Positions 21,134 through 33,100 of a DNA stretch of 64,000 bases are shown here, piece after piece. The DNA lies in the NCBI RefSeq assembly GCF_000219625.1, contig NC_018209.1, positions 124,001 through 188,000 of the forward strand, given 5' to 3'. Source of the DNA: Zymoseptoria tritici IPO323. Taxonomy: Eukaryota; Ascomycota; Dothideomycetes; Mycosphaerellales; Mycosphaerellaceae. A program made the position numbers and the translations under genes. The notes beneath the pieces are model-generated. The model was not told the origin of the DNA and made no database searches. It saw only the letters and a program-made list of their open reading frames with translations. Each line of letters opens with the position of its first letter. Positions within the stretch are counted from its first letter, which is position 1.

Positions 21134-22043
21134 GGCTGGAGTCGTGCGCAATGTGCCACGTGGTGTATTGTTGACCGTAATGGAGTCGTCGAAGACGTGC
21201 GAATGGAGGATGGTGTGGATGCGAGGTGGGAGGAGGAGGAGGATGGCTTACCCATGGCGAGTGCGGTCGAGGAGTTGTTTGGGCGAGGTGAACGTGGAGT
21301 GCCTGCTGTTGGTGACCTGAGGGAAGCGCACGTGCGGTCAGTCGTTGTTGTCTGGTCGAGGCCGAAGCAGTCGGAAAGAAGTGGTACGGCGGAAGTGCTC
21401 ACCACGCGCAGATGAACGTACAGGAAATTCTAGTGCCGTGTGTGCTGTCCACTGACGCAGGCTGTGCGCTTCGGGCGATGGAATAAGGTAGGTCGAAGTA
21501 GTTCGGTCGAAGGAGTGTCGAGAAATATTACGGTCGAGTCAGTCGATGGGATGGGACGTGAGATGGATGTGCCTGCTGGTTCGGGAGGTGGAAGAAGTGC
21601 CCAGGTGGAGGGAAGTGAAAGGGGAGGCCCTGGATCCAATGGCGGCAGGGGGTCAAGGGTGCGGGCGGGAAGGCGGGCCAAGACACGAAGCGCAGTCGGG
21701 TGCTGGGTGCAATCCGCCTCCGCACGCTGTCAAACTTTACTCCAACGACATTCTTCGGCGCATGCTAGATTCATTTCGCAGACAATATATATGGTCTTCG
21801 GGAGAAGCTACGCGGAGTCTCGCCCAAGCTCTTAACACGGCCACATATGCAGACTGCTCAGCCCGCAGCCTGCAGGCGTTCCACGTCCTCGTCAAGCGAC
21901 TGCCGAAGGTCATGCACACATGAGGTACATGCTGTCACACTGAAATGTGCCGCTTTCAGGGAAGCAAACTGAATCGACATGCCGTTCAAACTCTCGTAGG
22001 TTCGCTAAATACAAATCACCGCTATGAACAAATCACACCTCCC
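21134..22043. other. Intergenic: septin 5' flank and Exo70 3' flank
   Basis: The septin promoter and leader lie at its left side. A possible first micro-coding exon of the septin gene (21253-21256) is followed by a GTAAGC donor. The rest shows no coding signal; purine-rich stretches occur near 21540-21680. Confidence 0.5.
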
Positions 22044-23933
22044 TCAACCCAGAGACGCCAGAATAGCACTCAGCTGGCTCTTATCATACTTGACATACTT
22101 TCCCTTCCCCTTGTCAATATCATGGTATCGATCCCAGAATCTTCCATACAATGGCTCGATGACAGTCGACACGGCTGTAGCGAAGTGCCTTCGCGCTTCC
22201 GGCTCCATGTGATACGATTTGTGCTTCGCCACCATTTCGTCAAACGATGTGTTGAAGTTTTTGAACTTTTCCTTGATGGTGTCCTTTTCCTTGGTCGACA
22301 ACCCCTTCAGAATCGCCGTGGTGTCGACGGCATTCCCGGTCGATGGGGTACGATTCTGCCGAGACGTCTTGATGGCGTCGAAGAGAATTGTCTGCGCGTC
22401 TTTCCATCCGTCCCCGCACATGCGCTGCGCTTTGGACATCCAGGCGTCGATCTTGGGCTGAGAGCCGGCGAGTAGAGGTCGTAGCTCAGATGATTCGATC
22501 ATGCGTTGAATGATGGCGACGTTGTTGGCGAGGAAGGCTGCTTGCACAATTTGAGGTCTCTGCATTTGCTTGCCCTTGAGTTCCAATGTGTTGAGGAGTG
22601 CTTCAATCGTGTCCATGCAGTAGTGTGCGAAGAGCTGCTTGCCATCTGCACCTACGTCGAATGATTTCAGATTAGGCATTGAGGCATTCGCCGCCGTATT
22701 GTTTGGTTGGTTCCAGCCGCCGTCACCTAGACTTCGCATGATGCTGCTGAGCGGGCCCATGTATGAGGTCATGAGCTGCAGTCTGGTCATGACATCGCTG
22801 GTGAGGGTCAAGGCGCGAGCGTCCGGAGGGAATATCGCTTGGTTCGCCTTCGTCCTCACGTCGGAGAGTAAAGTCGATAGTGAAGATTTGGCGGTCTCGC
22901 GTATCGGCTTTAGAGCATCAGACATGGTGTGCTTGAGCTCTCCCGTATGGCTTTCGATCTGAAAGCTCACATTCGAGACAATGTCAACGATCTCATAGGC
23001 TAGATAGCAGTCGGTGAGTAGATGGCTTCTGACGTGTGAGTCCAGATCTCGTAATGTGTTGGAGAAAGACCGCAGCGAGTCTTGGCAGGTGGCCGAGAGT
23101 ACAGCTCCCCATTCATCTCGACTGAAGACCGGGCAGATATTGTCGTATTCTGCGGTATACATGCCTTGTATGGCGGTCGCGTAAGTTGTGATGGCACAGC
23201 TGCCTGCTTTGTATGTGGCATCCGGCGACACTTTCCGCGCGGTTGATATCGACGCGGTGGCTAGGTTCTGCAATGACGAAGCCATGTACTGTCCTCGCTC
23301 TTGAGCATACACCTTTGCTGATGGTGTTAATCCACTAGAGGGCGCAACCTGTGATGTGTAGTTGGAGATGTTCGTGTTGATCGTTCGAAGTTGTGCAGAT
23401 TTGGTGGAGGATATCCGCGGGAAGTCGTGTCCTTGTGTGATTTGCTTTAGAGGCTCGATGGGTTGCGAGTCCTGACGTAACATGTCCCGGAACACACTCT
23501 CGAGATTACCTGTCCCGGCAGCCAAAAGACTGCTCAATTCAGCTATCGCGGTCTGATTTGAGCGTAAGTTCGTGGCTTTGAGGTGTTTCAGGGCTTGGTT
23601 GGTGCGATCAATGCTCGCAATGTATTCTGCCAGCCCGACCTGATCTGGGCGATTCCTCAATATCCTCTCCTCTTTACTCCGCATGTCCAGCGGCTGTTTG
23701 ACCTTCTCTATCGCCGCCAGAATCCTATCAATGTTCATGTTCTGTGCCTGCAGGCGCTGCGTATTCCCATAGATAGGTCCGATCGCATCTTGCACTGTCC
23801 TTCCAGTCTCATCCAGTCGTGTCATGGAGCCCTGGATCTTCTTCGAAACTGACTTCATCTTGTCCAAGCTGGCGTAGAGGACCTCGACCTCGGCCGACTC
23901 CTCCGCGTAGGCGGCATGCCTTGCGCCCACCAT
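22044..23933 (-). CDS. EXO70: Exocyst complex component Exo70
   Basis: Single exon, 629 aa. I start at the ATG at 23933 (MVGARHAAYAEESAEVEVLY) because this is the usual fungal Exo70 N-terminus; upstream in-frame codons contain no ATG. The N-terminal coiled-coil region (SLDKMKSVSKKIQGSMTRLD) is followed by an all-helical rod. The C-terminal domain carries the conserved FNTSFDEMVAKHKSYHMEPE and PLYGRFWDRYHDI blocks, the latter in the basic lipid-binding region that contacts PI(4,5)P2 and Rho GTPases in yeast. It is part of the octameric exocyst, which tethers secretory vesicles at the growing tip. The length is normal (yeast Exo70 is 623 aa). The gene is divergent from the phospholipase gene. 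Confidence 0.95.
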   Translation of the reverse strand: MVGARHAAYAEESAEVEVLYASLDKMKSVSKKIQGSMTRLDETGRTVQDAIGPIYGNTQRLQAQNMNIDRILAAIEKVKQPLDMRSKEERILRNRPDQVGLAEYIASIDRTNQALKHLKATNLRSNQTAIAELSSLLAAGTGNLESVFRDMLRQDSQPIEPLKQITQGHDFPRISSTKSAQLRTINTNISNYTSQVAPSSGLTPSAKVYAQERGQYMASSLQNLATASISTARKVSPDATYKAGSCAITTYATAIQGMYTAEYDNICPVFSRDEWGAVLSATCQDSLRSFSNTLRDLDSHVRSHLLTDCYLAYEIVDIVSNVSFQIESHTGELKHTMSDALKPIRETAKSSLSTLLSDVRTKANQAIFPPDARALTLTSDVMTRLQLMTSYMGPLSSIMRSLGDGGWNQPNNTAANASMPNLKSFDVGADGKQLFAHYCMDTIEALLNTLELKGKQMQRPQIVQAAFLANNVAIIQRMIESSELRPLLAGSQPKIDAWMSKAQRMCGDGWKDAQTILFDAIKTSRQNRTPSTGNAVDTTAILKGLSTKEKDTIKEKFKNFNTSFDEMVAKHKSYHMEPEARRHFATAVSTVIEPLYGRFWDRYHDIDKGKGKYVKYDKSQLSAILASLG

Positions 23934-24604
23934 CGTGGTGGCAGCTCTCTCGTAAGGATCGGACCTCTTCACATGCTTCTCAGGAGTTCGATTTGACGCT
24001 CAATTATCGTAGGTCTTCGTGCGAGGTGTCTGTCGTGAGGCTGTGGCCAAATGATGGTGTTCAGTGTGATGTGAGGTGTGGGTGATTTGGGGAGGTGATC
24101 TGGGGACTGCACAGCTCTGGTCGTGGTCGTTGGCGGACCTCTCTCCGGCCAATCCAGCTCTAGCTGCTTCGGGCCAAAGCAAATAACTTCGTGAAGGAAC
24201 GACCAGGCAATCCTTTCACTCTGCGAAGCGCCATCATTCTTTGGTAGCGACGGCGTCTCGTTTGCCATGGACTCATCTCTGCCGTGCATGAAGCAACATT
24301 CAATTGTCTCTCCCGTTCCATCAACACGAACACGAAGCGCCTCAAGTAAAGCCGCGGCACGACGTCACCTTCAAGCCAAGAAAGCGCGTTCCTGGTTTGC
24401 AACGGAAACCTTACTTACCATTTAGTGTCGATCGAGGCATGCGTATCGAATTCCACTTCCATCTGCACCTCCGACTTCGTTCCACTTCTTGACTTCTCGC
24501 GTCCCGCCATGAACGTGTAGCGGTGTCTCTCGCTCGTCTGCGGCTTCAAAGACTTTTCTCTCCTTCTCTACACTTCTTACCCATGAAGAATTTTTCCTTT
24601 CGAA
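23934..24604. other. Intergenic, divergent promoter (Exo70 / phospholipase)
   Basis: Shared promoter region. A short purine-poor, CT-rich leader (24530-24600) precedes the phospholipase start. I see no coding frame or repeat. Confidence 0.55.
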
Positions 24605-27019
24605 ATGCAGCGCGCAGTCCGTAACATTCACTTTCAACGACTGGCCTGGAGCGTTGGTGGCGGCTCTTCGGTCGTCGTTGGCTACGGCCTGTGGTCGAGT
24701 CGGAGGCCTTTGCTCCTCGACAGTAGCCAGAATGATCTCCAAACTCGGTCACGGTCCGATAAAAGCTCTATTGCGTCTACCATATCAGGCTATTTTAGAT
24801 CGACACCGGACCCTTCAGATCAAGATGGGAAGAAGAACGTGAAAGATCCCAGCGGAAGTTCGACCCAAGCGCCGCCACGCCAGACCAAAGGTCACAAATC
24901 TCCGGAGGAACAACTACTTGACTTAAGCGATGACAACGGACTCTCGACATGGCAGAAGGCGACTGGAAAGTCCTCCGCAGCGTTTAGCTCGTTGAGCACC
25001 TGGGACATATCAGCATTGACCGATCGACTCACGACCCTCATCGTGCCTGCTTGGATTCGAAAACTACCCGCATTAGTCAACAAATTGCAGAACGAGCTCT
25101 CTATGAAGCCATGGTCACTCAGCTGGGAAATATGGGAAGATGCGCATGACCCGCAGGTCAACCCGGAAATTCTCTGGGAGGCGAAAGTTCGTGTGTCCGA
25201 AGAACTCTGCGCCGAGGAGCAAGCTTTCCTCGACAAGCGCCGTCGGCATACGGCCAAAGCGCTAGCCCGATATCTGAATATCCCAGAATCAGAGATTGAT
25301 CCCCGCGATGTTCCCACCATCGCCATGTGCGGTTCCGGAGGTGGCCTGCGTGCTCTGGTAGCTGGAACTTCTTCATATCTCTCTGCACACGAAGCTGGCC
25401 TATTCGACTGCGTCACATATACTGCTGGCGTCAGTGGCAGCTGTTGGCTTCAAACGTTGTACTACTCCTCCATCGGCCAGACGAGCCATCAGAAGTTGAT
25501 CGACCATCTCAAGCAACGGATAGGAGTCCATATTGCGTACCCACCGGCAGCCTTGGAGTTGCTCAACCACGCCCCAACAAACAAATTCCTCCTCGGCGGC
25601 TTCGTGGAGAAGATTCGTGGCGTTCCAGACGCAGATCTAGGACTTGTCGATGTGTATGGACTGCTACTTGCTGCTAGACTCATGGTTCCCAAAGGAGAAC
25701 TGCGGGTTAGCGACTACGACATGAAGGTCTCCAATCAAAAGTACTTCGTGGAAGAAGGCGATCAGCCAATGCCGATATACACTGCAGTTCGTCATGAGAT
25801 TCCAGATGCACCGGACGATCTCAGCGAAGCAAAGGCTGGTCGCTTCAGCACGAAGCACAACGACTACTTCCAATGGTTCGAGTGGACGCCATACGAATTC
25901 TTCTGCGACGAGTTGAATGCGGGGATCTCAACGTGGGCTGTTGGCCGCAAGTTTGACTCCGGTAAGACCGTATGGCGCGAGAACGGTCTTGCCCTTCCCG
26001 AGCTCCGAGTCCCAATGATGCTTGGAATATGGGGCAGCGCATTCTGTGCCACGCTCGCCCACTACTACAGAGAAATCAGCCCGCTCATCAAGGCTAGTGG
26101 TCTTGCAAAGGTCGACGAAATGATGACCGGCAAGGACGAAGATTTGGCGAAGGTCCATCCGATTGACCCGGCAGTTATCCCAAATTTCCTGCTTGGACTT
26201 AAGGAGAAGCTTCCGACTTCTGCACCTGCAAGCATTCACAAATCATCTCATCTGCAGCTCATGGATGCTGGAATGTCCAATAACTTGCCCATCTACCCAT
26301 TGCTGCGATCAGGCCGCGAAGTCGATGTCATCATTGCCTTCGATGCGTCGGCAGATGTGAAGACAGACAACTGGATCAAAGTGGTTGACGGATATGTTCG
26401 ACAGCGTGGCATAGCCGGCTGGCCGATGGGTGCCGGGTGGCCTTCTGGTGATGAGTCGTCGCGGGAGATCAAGGAAGACATGGAGCTCGCAGAAGCTGCT
26501 TCGTTGACGCACTCCTCGGCGACTTTGGATGCTGCGAGAAAGATGGGGACCGACAAAGTAGAGGATCTGGGGCATTGCACGGTCTGGGTCGGGACAACAC
26601 AGGAACGGCAGGAGTACATGGATGATCCTCCCACGCGGCGACTCAAGCATGACTGTTCAGACGACTGGCATATCCGTCGCGACGATGCCGGAATAGCCCT
26701 GATCTACTTTCCGTTCACCAAGAACGAGAAGGTTCCGGGTGTCGATCCGATGAAAAGCGAATTCATGAGTACATGGAACTTTGTCTACACGCCTGAGGAG
26801 ATCGACTCAGTCGTACAATTGGCAAGGGCCAACTTTGATGCCGGTCAAGAGCAGACGAAGCGTACCATCAAGGCCGTATGGGAGAGGAAGAAGGCGGCAA
26901 GGGTGGAGAAGGAAAAGAGAGAGCTCGAGTTGAGGCGAGCCATCCGTGTGCGTAGAGGCCATGCGGCTACATGGCGAAATGGCGATGTTGGTCAGGGCGA
27001 CCAATTTGGTGGAGTGTAG
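24605..27019 (+). CDS. Cytosolic phospholipase A2-like (PLA2/lysophospholipase catalytic domain)
   Basis: Single exon, 804 aa, first ATG. The first 35 residues are Arg-rich with a short hydrophobic part (VGGGSSVVVGYGLWSS), which could be a mitochondrial presequence or membrane anchor. The catalytic domain starts near residue 220. It has the oxyanion loop CGSGGGLRAL (about 241), the nucleophile elbow TYTAGVSGSCW (Ser about 277) and the catalytic Asp in LQLMDAGMSNNLPIYPLLRS (about 554), the Ser/Asp dyad of group IV PLA2s. There is no secretion signal, unlike the secreted PLB/lysophospholipases of fungi, and no C2 domain. It should hydrolyse acyl ester bonds of glycerophospholipids inside the cell. 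The C-terminus is a charged helical segment (ERKKAARVEKEKRELELRRA). Confidence 0.88.
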   Translation: MQRAVRNIHFQRLAWSVGGGSSVVVGYGLWSSRRPLLLDSSQNDLQTRSRSDKSSIASTISGYFRSTPDPSDQDGKKNVKDPSGSSTQAPPRQTKGHKSPEEQLLDLSDDNGLSTWQKATGKSSAAFSSLSTWDISALTDRLTTLIVPAWIRKLPALVNKLQNELSMKPWSLSWEIWEDAHDPQVNPEILWEAKVRVSEELCAEEQAFLDKRRRHTAKALARYLNIPESEIDPRDVPTIAMCGSGGGLRALVAGTSSYLSAHEAGLFDCVTYTAGVSGSCWLQTLYYSSIGQTSHQKLIDHLKQRIGVHIAYPPAALELLNHAPTNKFLLGGFVEKIRGVPDADLGLVDVYGLLLAARLMVPKGELRVSDYDMKVSNQKYFVEEGDQPMPIYTAVRHEIPDAPDDLSEAKAGRFSTKHNDYFQWFEWTPYEFFCDELNAGISTWAVGRKFDSGKTVWRENGLALPELRVPMMLGIWGSAFCATLAHYYREISPLIKASGLAKVDEMMTGKDEDLAKVHPIDPAVIPNFLLGLKEKLPTSAPASIHKSSHLQLMDAGMSNNLPIYPLLRSGREVDVIIAFDASADVKTDNWIKVVDGYVRQRGIAGWPMGAGWPSGDESSREIKEDMELAEAASLTHSSATLDAARKMGTDKVEDLGHCTVWVGTTQERQEYMDDPPTRRLKHDCSDDWHIRRDDAGIALIYFPFTKNEKVPGVDPMKSEFMSTWNFVYTPEEIDSVVQLARANFDAGQEQTKRTIKAVWERKKAARVEKEKRELELRRAIRVRRGHAATWRNGDVGQGDQFGGV

Positions 27020-27475
27020 GATGAGGATGAGGATGCGGATGAGATATTACAGCGACAAGGTCGCATTGGCACAGATTGAATGGCGGATATACCCAGGAGA
27101 CGCAGACGAAGCAGGAACGACAGCCTAGTGTCACCCAGTATAGATAGAAAGAACAGAACATTGCAGCGATCAGGTGTCAACAATATTCCGCTGAATTTGG
27201 TGGTGGCTGAATACCACGACTTTCGATCGCTCTCACTTCTGGCCCACAGCTTGAGAGTTCGCGCGCTAAGAAACACCCAGGCACGTCCTCCTCGTCTCCA
27301 TCCCCAGCACATTGGAACGCGCCCGGAACCATCCTACAATTGCTCTCAATCGTCTCCACAACTTCACGATACTGGATCCGAACGATTGCATGAGTCTTGC
27401 GACACCGACACGCCTGACTTGACCACCGCAACGAGTGCGCGACCACCTTGCAAATTGCGACAATAGACGAGCGCA
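27020..27475. other. Intergenic between phospholipase and SWI3/RSC8 genes
   Basis: Same-strand spacer with an ATGAGG/ATGCGG-type short imperfect repeat near 27018-27042. I see no coding signal; it should hold the promoter of the downstream gene. Confidence 0.55.
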
Positions 27476-29559
27476 ATGGAGTCTGGCTTCGCCGACGAGG
27501 ATGCGCGCGCGCCGGGTGAGGGCTCCGATGAGCTGATTCAGGCGGAGAATGAAGCCCTAGAATCGAAGCAGGATGGCCAGGACACGTCAATGCTGGAAGA
27601 CAACGACGAGGCCGCGACCAAGAAGCCCACGAGCGATTCTCAACCCGCGCCAGTATCAGACAATCCTCTAGATGCGCCGGATGCGCCTGCACCGGAGAAT
27701 GCGGAGGACGGTGGTGATGATGAGGAGATGGCAGACACGAAGGATGACACACCTGCTGGTGAGGCTGCACCCGCAGTCACGAAAGCAGCCGCAGAACAAT
27801 CCGCGCGTTCGCATCTGATCGATCAGAACCATGCCATTATCCTCCCATCATACAGCGCGTGGTTTGATATGCACGAGATCCATAACTTGGAGCGCAAAGC
27901 ATTGCCAGAGTTCTTCAACAACCGCAACCGTAGCAAGACTCCGGCTGTGTACAAGGACTACCGCGATTTCATGGTCAACACATACCGACTTAACCCGGCG
28001 GAATACCTCACAGTGACCGCGTGTCGGCGGAATTTGGCTGGAGATGTGTGCGCGATCATGCGCGTTCACGCTTTTCTTGAGCAATGGGGCTTGATCAATT
28101 ACCAGGTAAGGCGGCGCATTGGCCGTGAGGTCAAGCTTTGTACTGACTTGGACCGCAGATCGATCCCGACACACGACCTTCGAACATCGGCCCACCTTTC
28201 ACAGGGCACTTCCGCATCACGGCCGACACTCCCCGAGGCCTTCAGCCACATCAGCCAGCGCCTGGTAGCACCATTACCGCCGGCAAACCCCACCCAGGCA
28301 CAGAACGATTGGCGGCAGCTGGCAAGGCCGATCTGAACTTGGAGGTGCGGAGGAATATCTACGACGACAAGGGCAAGGACGTCACTCCTGCGAAGACCGA
28401 GGGAGATGCGAACGGTGAAGCAGCGAAGAGTCTGGAGGAGGGTTTGAAGCAAGACGGAAAACAATACTTCTGCTACTCATGCGGCAAGGACTGCACACGT
28501 GTGCGATACCACAACTCCAAGAATCCGACTGCCAGTGCGGCCACACCGAAGCCCAGCAAGGACCAGAGATACGACCTGTGCAGTCTGTGCTACCAGGAAG
28601 GCAGGTTTCCCAGCTCAACAACATCCGCAGACTACACAAAGCTGGAGAATGAGCGTTATCGAAGTCTGGGTGACAAGGAATCTCCTTGGTCGGACTCCGA
28701 GCTCTTGCTGCTTTTGGAGGGTCTAGAGATGTTTGACGACAATTGGGAATCTGTCGCTGATCACGTCGGATCAAGAACAAGAGAAGAGTGCGTACTGAAG
28801 TTCCTTCAGCTGGAGATCGAAGACAAGTACCTCGAGGATGCTCCAGCGAATGGCACTGCGGAAGGGATTGGCGCACAAGATCTCGCCTACCTCTCCGGCG
28901 GCCGTCTCCCATTCAGCCAATTCGACAACCCCGTCATGTCCGTCATGGGCTTCCTCGCCGGTCTCGCGGATCCAGCAACGACCGCCAAAGCCGCCGGCCG
29001 CAGTGTCGAAGAAATGCGCCGCACCCTCAAATCCCGCATCGAAAACGAAGCCACGCCCGGTGCCGAGAAGGACAAGGATGCATCTTCTTCCTCCGTCAAA
29101 CCCGAAGACCGCGGCGAGAGCATGGACGTCGACGACACCACTTCTCTCGCCACGCGCGAACCTCCTTCTTCTTCCAACGACCTCCCCACCACCGCGCTTT
29201 CCCTCACCGCAGCTCGCGCCGCGGCTCTCGCTTCCCAGACCGAACGTCAACTCACCGCCCAAGTCTCTGCGGCTGTGAACCTGCAACTGCAGAAGTTGGA
29301 ACTCAAACTCCAGCAATTCAGCGAGATGGAAGCTTTGCTACAAGCGGAGCGGAGGGAGGTCGAGCGCATGCGCCAGCGGTTGTTTCTGGATCGACTGCAG
29401 TTCAGGAAGAGGGTGAGGGAGACGGAGAGTAAGTTGGCGGGTATGAAGATTAGTCCCGCTGTGGGAGAGAAGTTGACGATGGATGGGCAAGAGGGACAAG
29501 GGGAGGGCGTGGAGCCGTTTCAGGAGGGGATGGAGGGGTTTATGAAGCATGAGATTTAG
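27476..29559 (+). CDS. SWI/SNF-RSC core subunit, SWI3/RSC8 type (SWIRM-ZZ-SANT)
   Basis: Two exons (27476-28105 and 28159-29559) with a 53-nt intron, 676 aa. An acidic disordered N-terminus is followed by the SWIRM domain (about 115-210): [40 protein letters not shown] and [28 protein letters not shown] across the intron. Next come a ZZ-type zinc finger (about 313-350; [10 protein letters not shown] ... [14 protein letters not shown]), a SANT domain (about 385-440; [20 protein letters not shown]) and a C-terminal leucine-rich coiled coil ([20 protein letters not shown]). This order is the Swi3/Rsc8/BAF155 architecture, so it should be the dimeric scaffold of SWI/SNF or RSC remodellers. The ZZ finger points to the Rsc8/Swi3 fungal forms. 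Which complex it joins cannot be told from sequence. Confidence 0.93.
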
Positions 29560-30119
29560 ATGGCCGAGGGAGGCTCGCTCTGCTTGAACGGCGTTTCGGA
29601 CGGCGTCTACGACCGAAAGTCAGCGGTCGTGGAGAGCGACTATGGCTACTGTGCTGGTATTGTGATGGTGGCGATCTTGATAAAACTGTCGGTTGTGATT
29701 CGACAGACTTCATGTAAAACAGCTCAATGCTATTGCTTGCGTATCAGTACTCATGTTCGACTTTGCATGCTACGTGGTGCAGAATTGAACAGGTCGCATA
29801 ACACGAGAAGAGCTTCCTCGGACGAGAAGAGCCCCATGGAGGGATCGTTTTCGTCGTTTTCGTAATATGATGCACGTTTTGTGGAGCTATCTGTGGCTCG
29901 TGTTCGTAAGGGCTCGTCTGTCGGTAATGCTTCTACGCACCACTAGACGCCCGCTCATTGCAAGCTCCTGCCTTAATTCTGGCCGTTCGTTGCACTCGTC
30001 TCGTATCCTCTCGTCGCGATATCTCGCATGTCATTGAAAGGCAACAGCATGACCAACGCCCAAACGCCCAACGCTCATGTCATATCCTGCGCTCTCCTTT
30101 CCGTGCCATCATGCCCTCC
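29560..30119. other. Intergenic, convergent 3' flanks
   Basis: This lies between the stop codons of the SWI3-like (+) and SNF2-RING (-) genes. I see nothing beyond presumed 3'UTRs. Confidence 0.6.
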
Positions 30120-33100
30120 TCACTTGAAAAGATCCTTGATGTCGTTCATCTTCTGCAATGAATCCTCCGCCTTCGACTTCTTCCGATCCATGCTCAACTT
30201 CGCCAAGTTCTTCTTCTTCTCCTGCAACTTCAGAATTCCCTCCTCCACGCTCCCCTTCATAATGTAATGCACGATTTCGACGTCTCGCTTCTGACCAAGA
30301 CGATGCACGCGATCCACCGCCTGCTCCTCGACACCGGGGTTGAACTGTGGCTCCATGACGTAGACCTTGTTGGCGGAGGTAAGGTTCAGACCTTGACCGG
30401 CGGCTTTGATGGAGGCGAGGAGGACGGTAATGTTGTCATTGTTCTTGAAGATGTTGAGGTTAGCGGTACGGGTCTTGACGGACATGGTGCCGTCGAGGCG
30501 GACGAAGCCGATGTTCTCGCGCATAAGGGCATACTCGATGAGGTCGAGGTAGGATGTCCAGCCCGAGAAGACGACAGAGCGAACGGGCGGCTCGCCGGGC
30601 GGAAGGACGGCGGTTTGCTGGGCGGAAATTGCAAGGTTTTCAAGCAGGGCTTTGACCTTGGTATGAGGACCGGTGTAAGTGTCTTCGTCCCATTTTGCCG
30701 CTTTGGTGAGCTTGGATGCGCGACGTGCTTCGACGAAGCGGTCGATGGCGGAACGACGGAGTGGGAACATGCCAAAGCGCACGTAGTTTCCGCACCAGCT
30801 GCAGTCGTGGTGATTGTCTGCTGTCGCAGTCTTCTTGACCTCCTCGCGATGATGTGCTTCGCAGCCCGCGCAGATGACGTGAAAGCAAGGCGTGAGGTGA
30901 CCAAGCAGGTCATTGTCCTTGCTCGTATCCTTCACAACCTCGCGAGTGCGCTTCTTGGGGGAGACATCTTCGTCAGAGCTGCTGTCGTCTGAGGAAGACT
31001 CATCATCCACATCACTCTTCTCCTCGTCCGTTGTGGTATCAGCCGCTTCATCCGCCTGCTTGCCCAATTTTTCGCCACAGCGTTGACAGCTATCCACTTC
31101 ACTGTCCTGCATCGCCGTGAAAGTTTCAAACGCCTGCTTCTCCGTGATAAAGTCATCATCCTTTGTAAATTCAGGCTCTTCTCCGAGATCCACGACCATG
31201 GCGTTGCTTGGATCGTCGCCTTCGATCTCTTTCATGTCCTCTTCGCTCAACATCTCTCGACCGTGCGCACAGATGGCGCGCAGCCGGCCGATAGACTTGA
31301 GAACGTGAGCATAAGCCTTACCGCGGATCGCGGTGCCGCCTCCAGTGATGTTGTGGAAGTGAGTACGGCTGGTCTTGGCGAATCGGTTGTAAAGCAGCTC
31401 TTCGTCGGGCGATGGATCCAGTCGCACTCTAGTCTGAACTCGCTTCCCAACGATGACAGTATCCTTCTCACGACGCAGAGTGATGCTTCCGACGAGCAGC
31501 TTAAGCTGTTCAAGGACGCTGACATCGCCAGTCTTGAACTTGGCATTGATGTGCTGATTCCAGGTATGGTTGTCGTCGAAGGGCTTAATGCGTAGGAACT
31601 TGACGAGGGTGCCGAGATCTGAAAGTCCGTTCTGAATGGGTGTTCCAGTCACAGCCCAGCGACGCTCAGCCTTGAGAGCGCAGCATGCCTTCGAGACCTG
31701 TGTAGACTGTGTCCGAATACCGTGCGCCTCGTCAAGCACGATGCGGAACCAGGTGATGCTCGAGAGGGCCTTCTTTTTGCCCATCCCATCGCCAAACTCA
31801 GCAGCGGCCGTGTTGTACGATGTGAGCACCACGTCTTGAGCCGCCAGAAACTCCAGATCCTGCGTTCTGCCGGGACCGTGGTAAACGTACGACTTGATCA
31901 TGCCTGGAACGCTGTGGGCTCCAATCTGTTCGGTCCAGTTGGACAGCACCGACTTGGGGCAGATGATAAGAGTAGCCTTTGCATTGACCAGGGCGCCGGA
32001 TGCTGGTGTCACTCGAAATTGTCGTGAGGCGGCTTGTGTTGCCGCCACAAGGGACATGATGCTGAGAGTCTTTCCCAAACCCATGACATCTGCCAGGATA
32101 CCGCCTCGGATTTCTTCAGGCATTTCGCGGACCTCATGGCCGGTAATGATGTGGTACCAAGTTTTGCGGCCATTGTCAGACGGTAGCCAAAGTGAGTGGC
32201 TGGGAAGCTCTTTAACGTCCTTGTACTCCGAACTTGCCCGCTCGTGGTCGACGAGGAAGTGAAGGCCCTTCTTCTGATGGTCCATCAGAGGTGTCCGAAT
32301 GATTGCACTGTCCGCCTCCATCCCCGGCAGCTTTGAATCATCCATGATCTTATCGAACATCATGCTCGCCTGGCTGCGCATTTCCTCCGCGGTGCGCACG
32401 ACGTATGTGACGGTCCCGCTCACCCTGGTCGTCGAAGAAGTTCCACCCACCGCAGGACCGTAGTTCTTCGGGATCTGTGGGTTGAGCACCGGCCGCCCGG
32501 GGCTGATGAGAGGGGTCGTCAAGAAGTACTGGCGCTTCGAGAGATATTTGCCGATTTGATCTGCCGCTTGGCGAGACGAGAACAGCGTGGCGTCGACCTT
32601 GACATTCTGTGATACACGCATGCCGGGATATTCATCTTGCGATCGCTTCCGACCGGGCAGACTGAAGATGCATCGCAACTTCAAGGTAGGAGCTCCTGTG
32701 ATCATTGGGCCAAGAGCCGCTGCAGCTCTCGCCTCTAAGGTGCCAAATTTGGCTCTTGTGGGATCGTACAGATCGATGATGTTGTTGGCCGCATTCTCCT
32801 TCTTGAAGATCAGTCTCATTGGAGGCCACATTTCACGACCCAGGGCATTGGCGGTCTTGCTGGAAGACGGCGCCGGGATCCTGTGGACGTTGCCAGACAC
32901 ATGGAGGACTCCAAGACAGACTTCCTCGTTGGCGTTATCCTTGGATGGCTTGAGAACTTCTGACACGAACTGGACATCATCGTCGTCATCATCTTGCGCA
33001 TCGTCGTCAACGGTGAGGTCGATCGATGGCTGTGCGGGTTGCTGCGAGTCCTCCTCCTTGTCTTGAGACTTCTTGATGCTGTCGCTGATGATACCGCCGC

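Noticed and set aside
27177..27770. 197-codon minus-strand open frame
   Set aside because: It overlaps the start of the SWI3-like gene and its promoter in antisense. His/Pro/Arg-rich with no domain.
30267..30992. 241-codon plus-strand open frame
   Set aside because: Antisense to the C-terminal helicase domain of the SNF2-RING gene.
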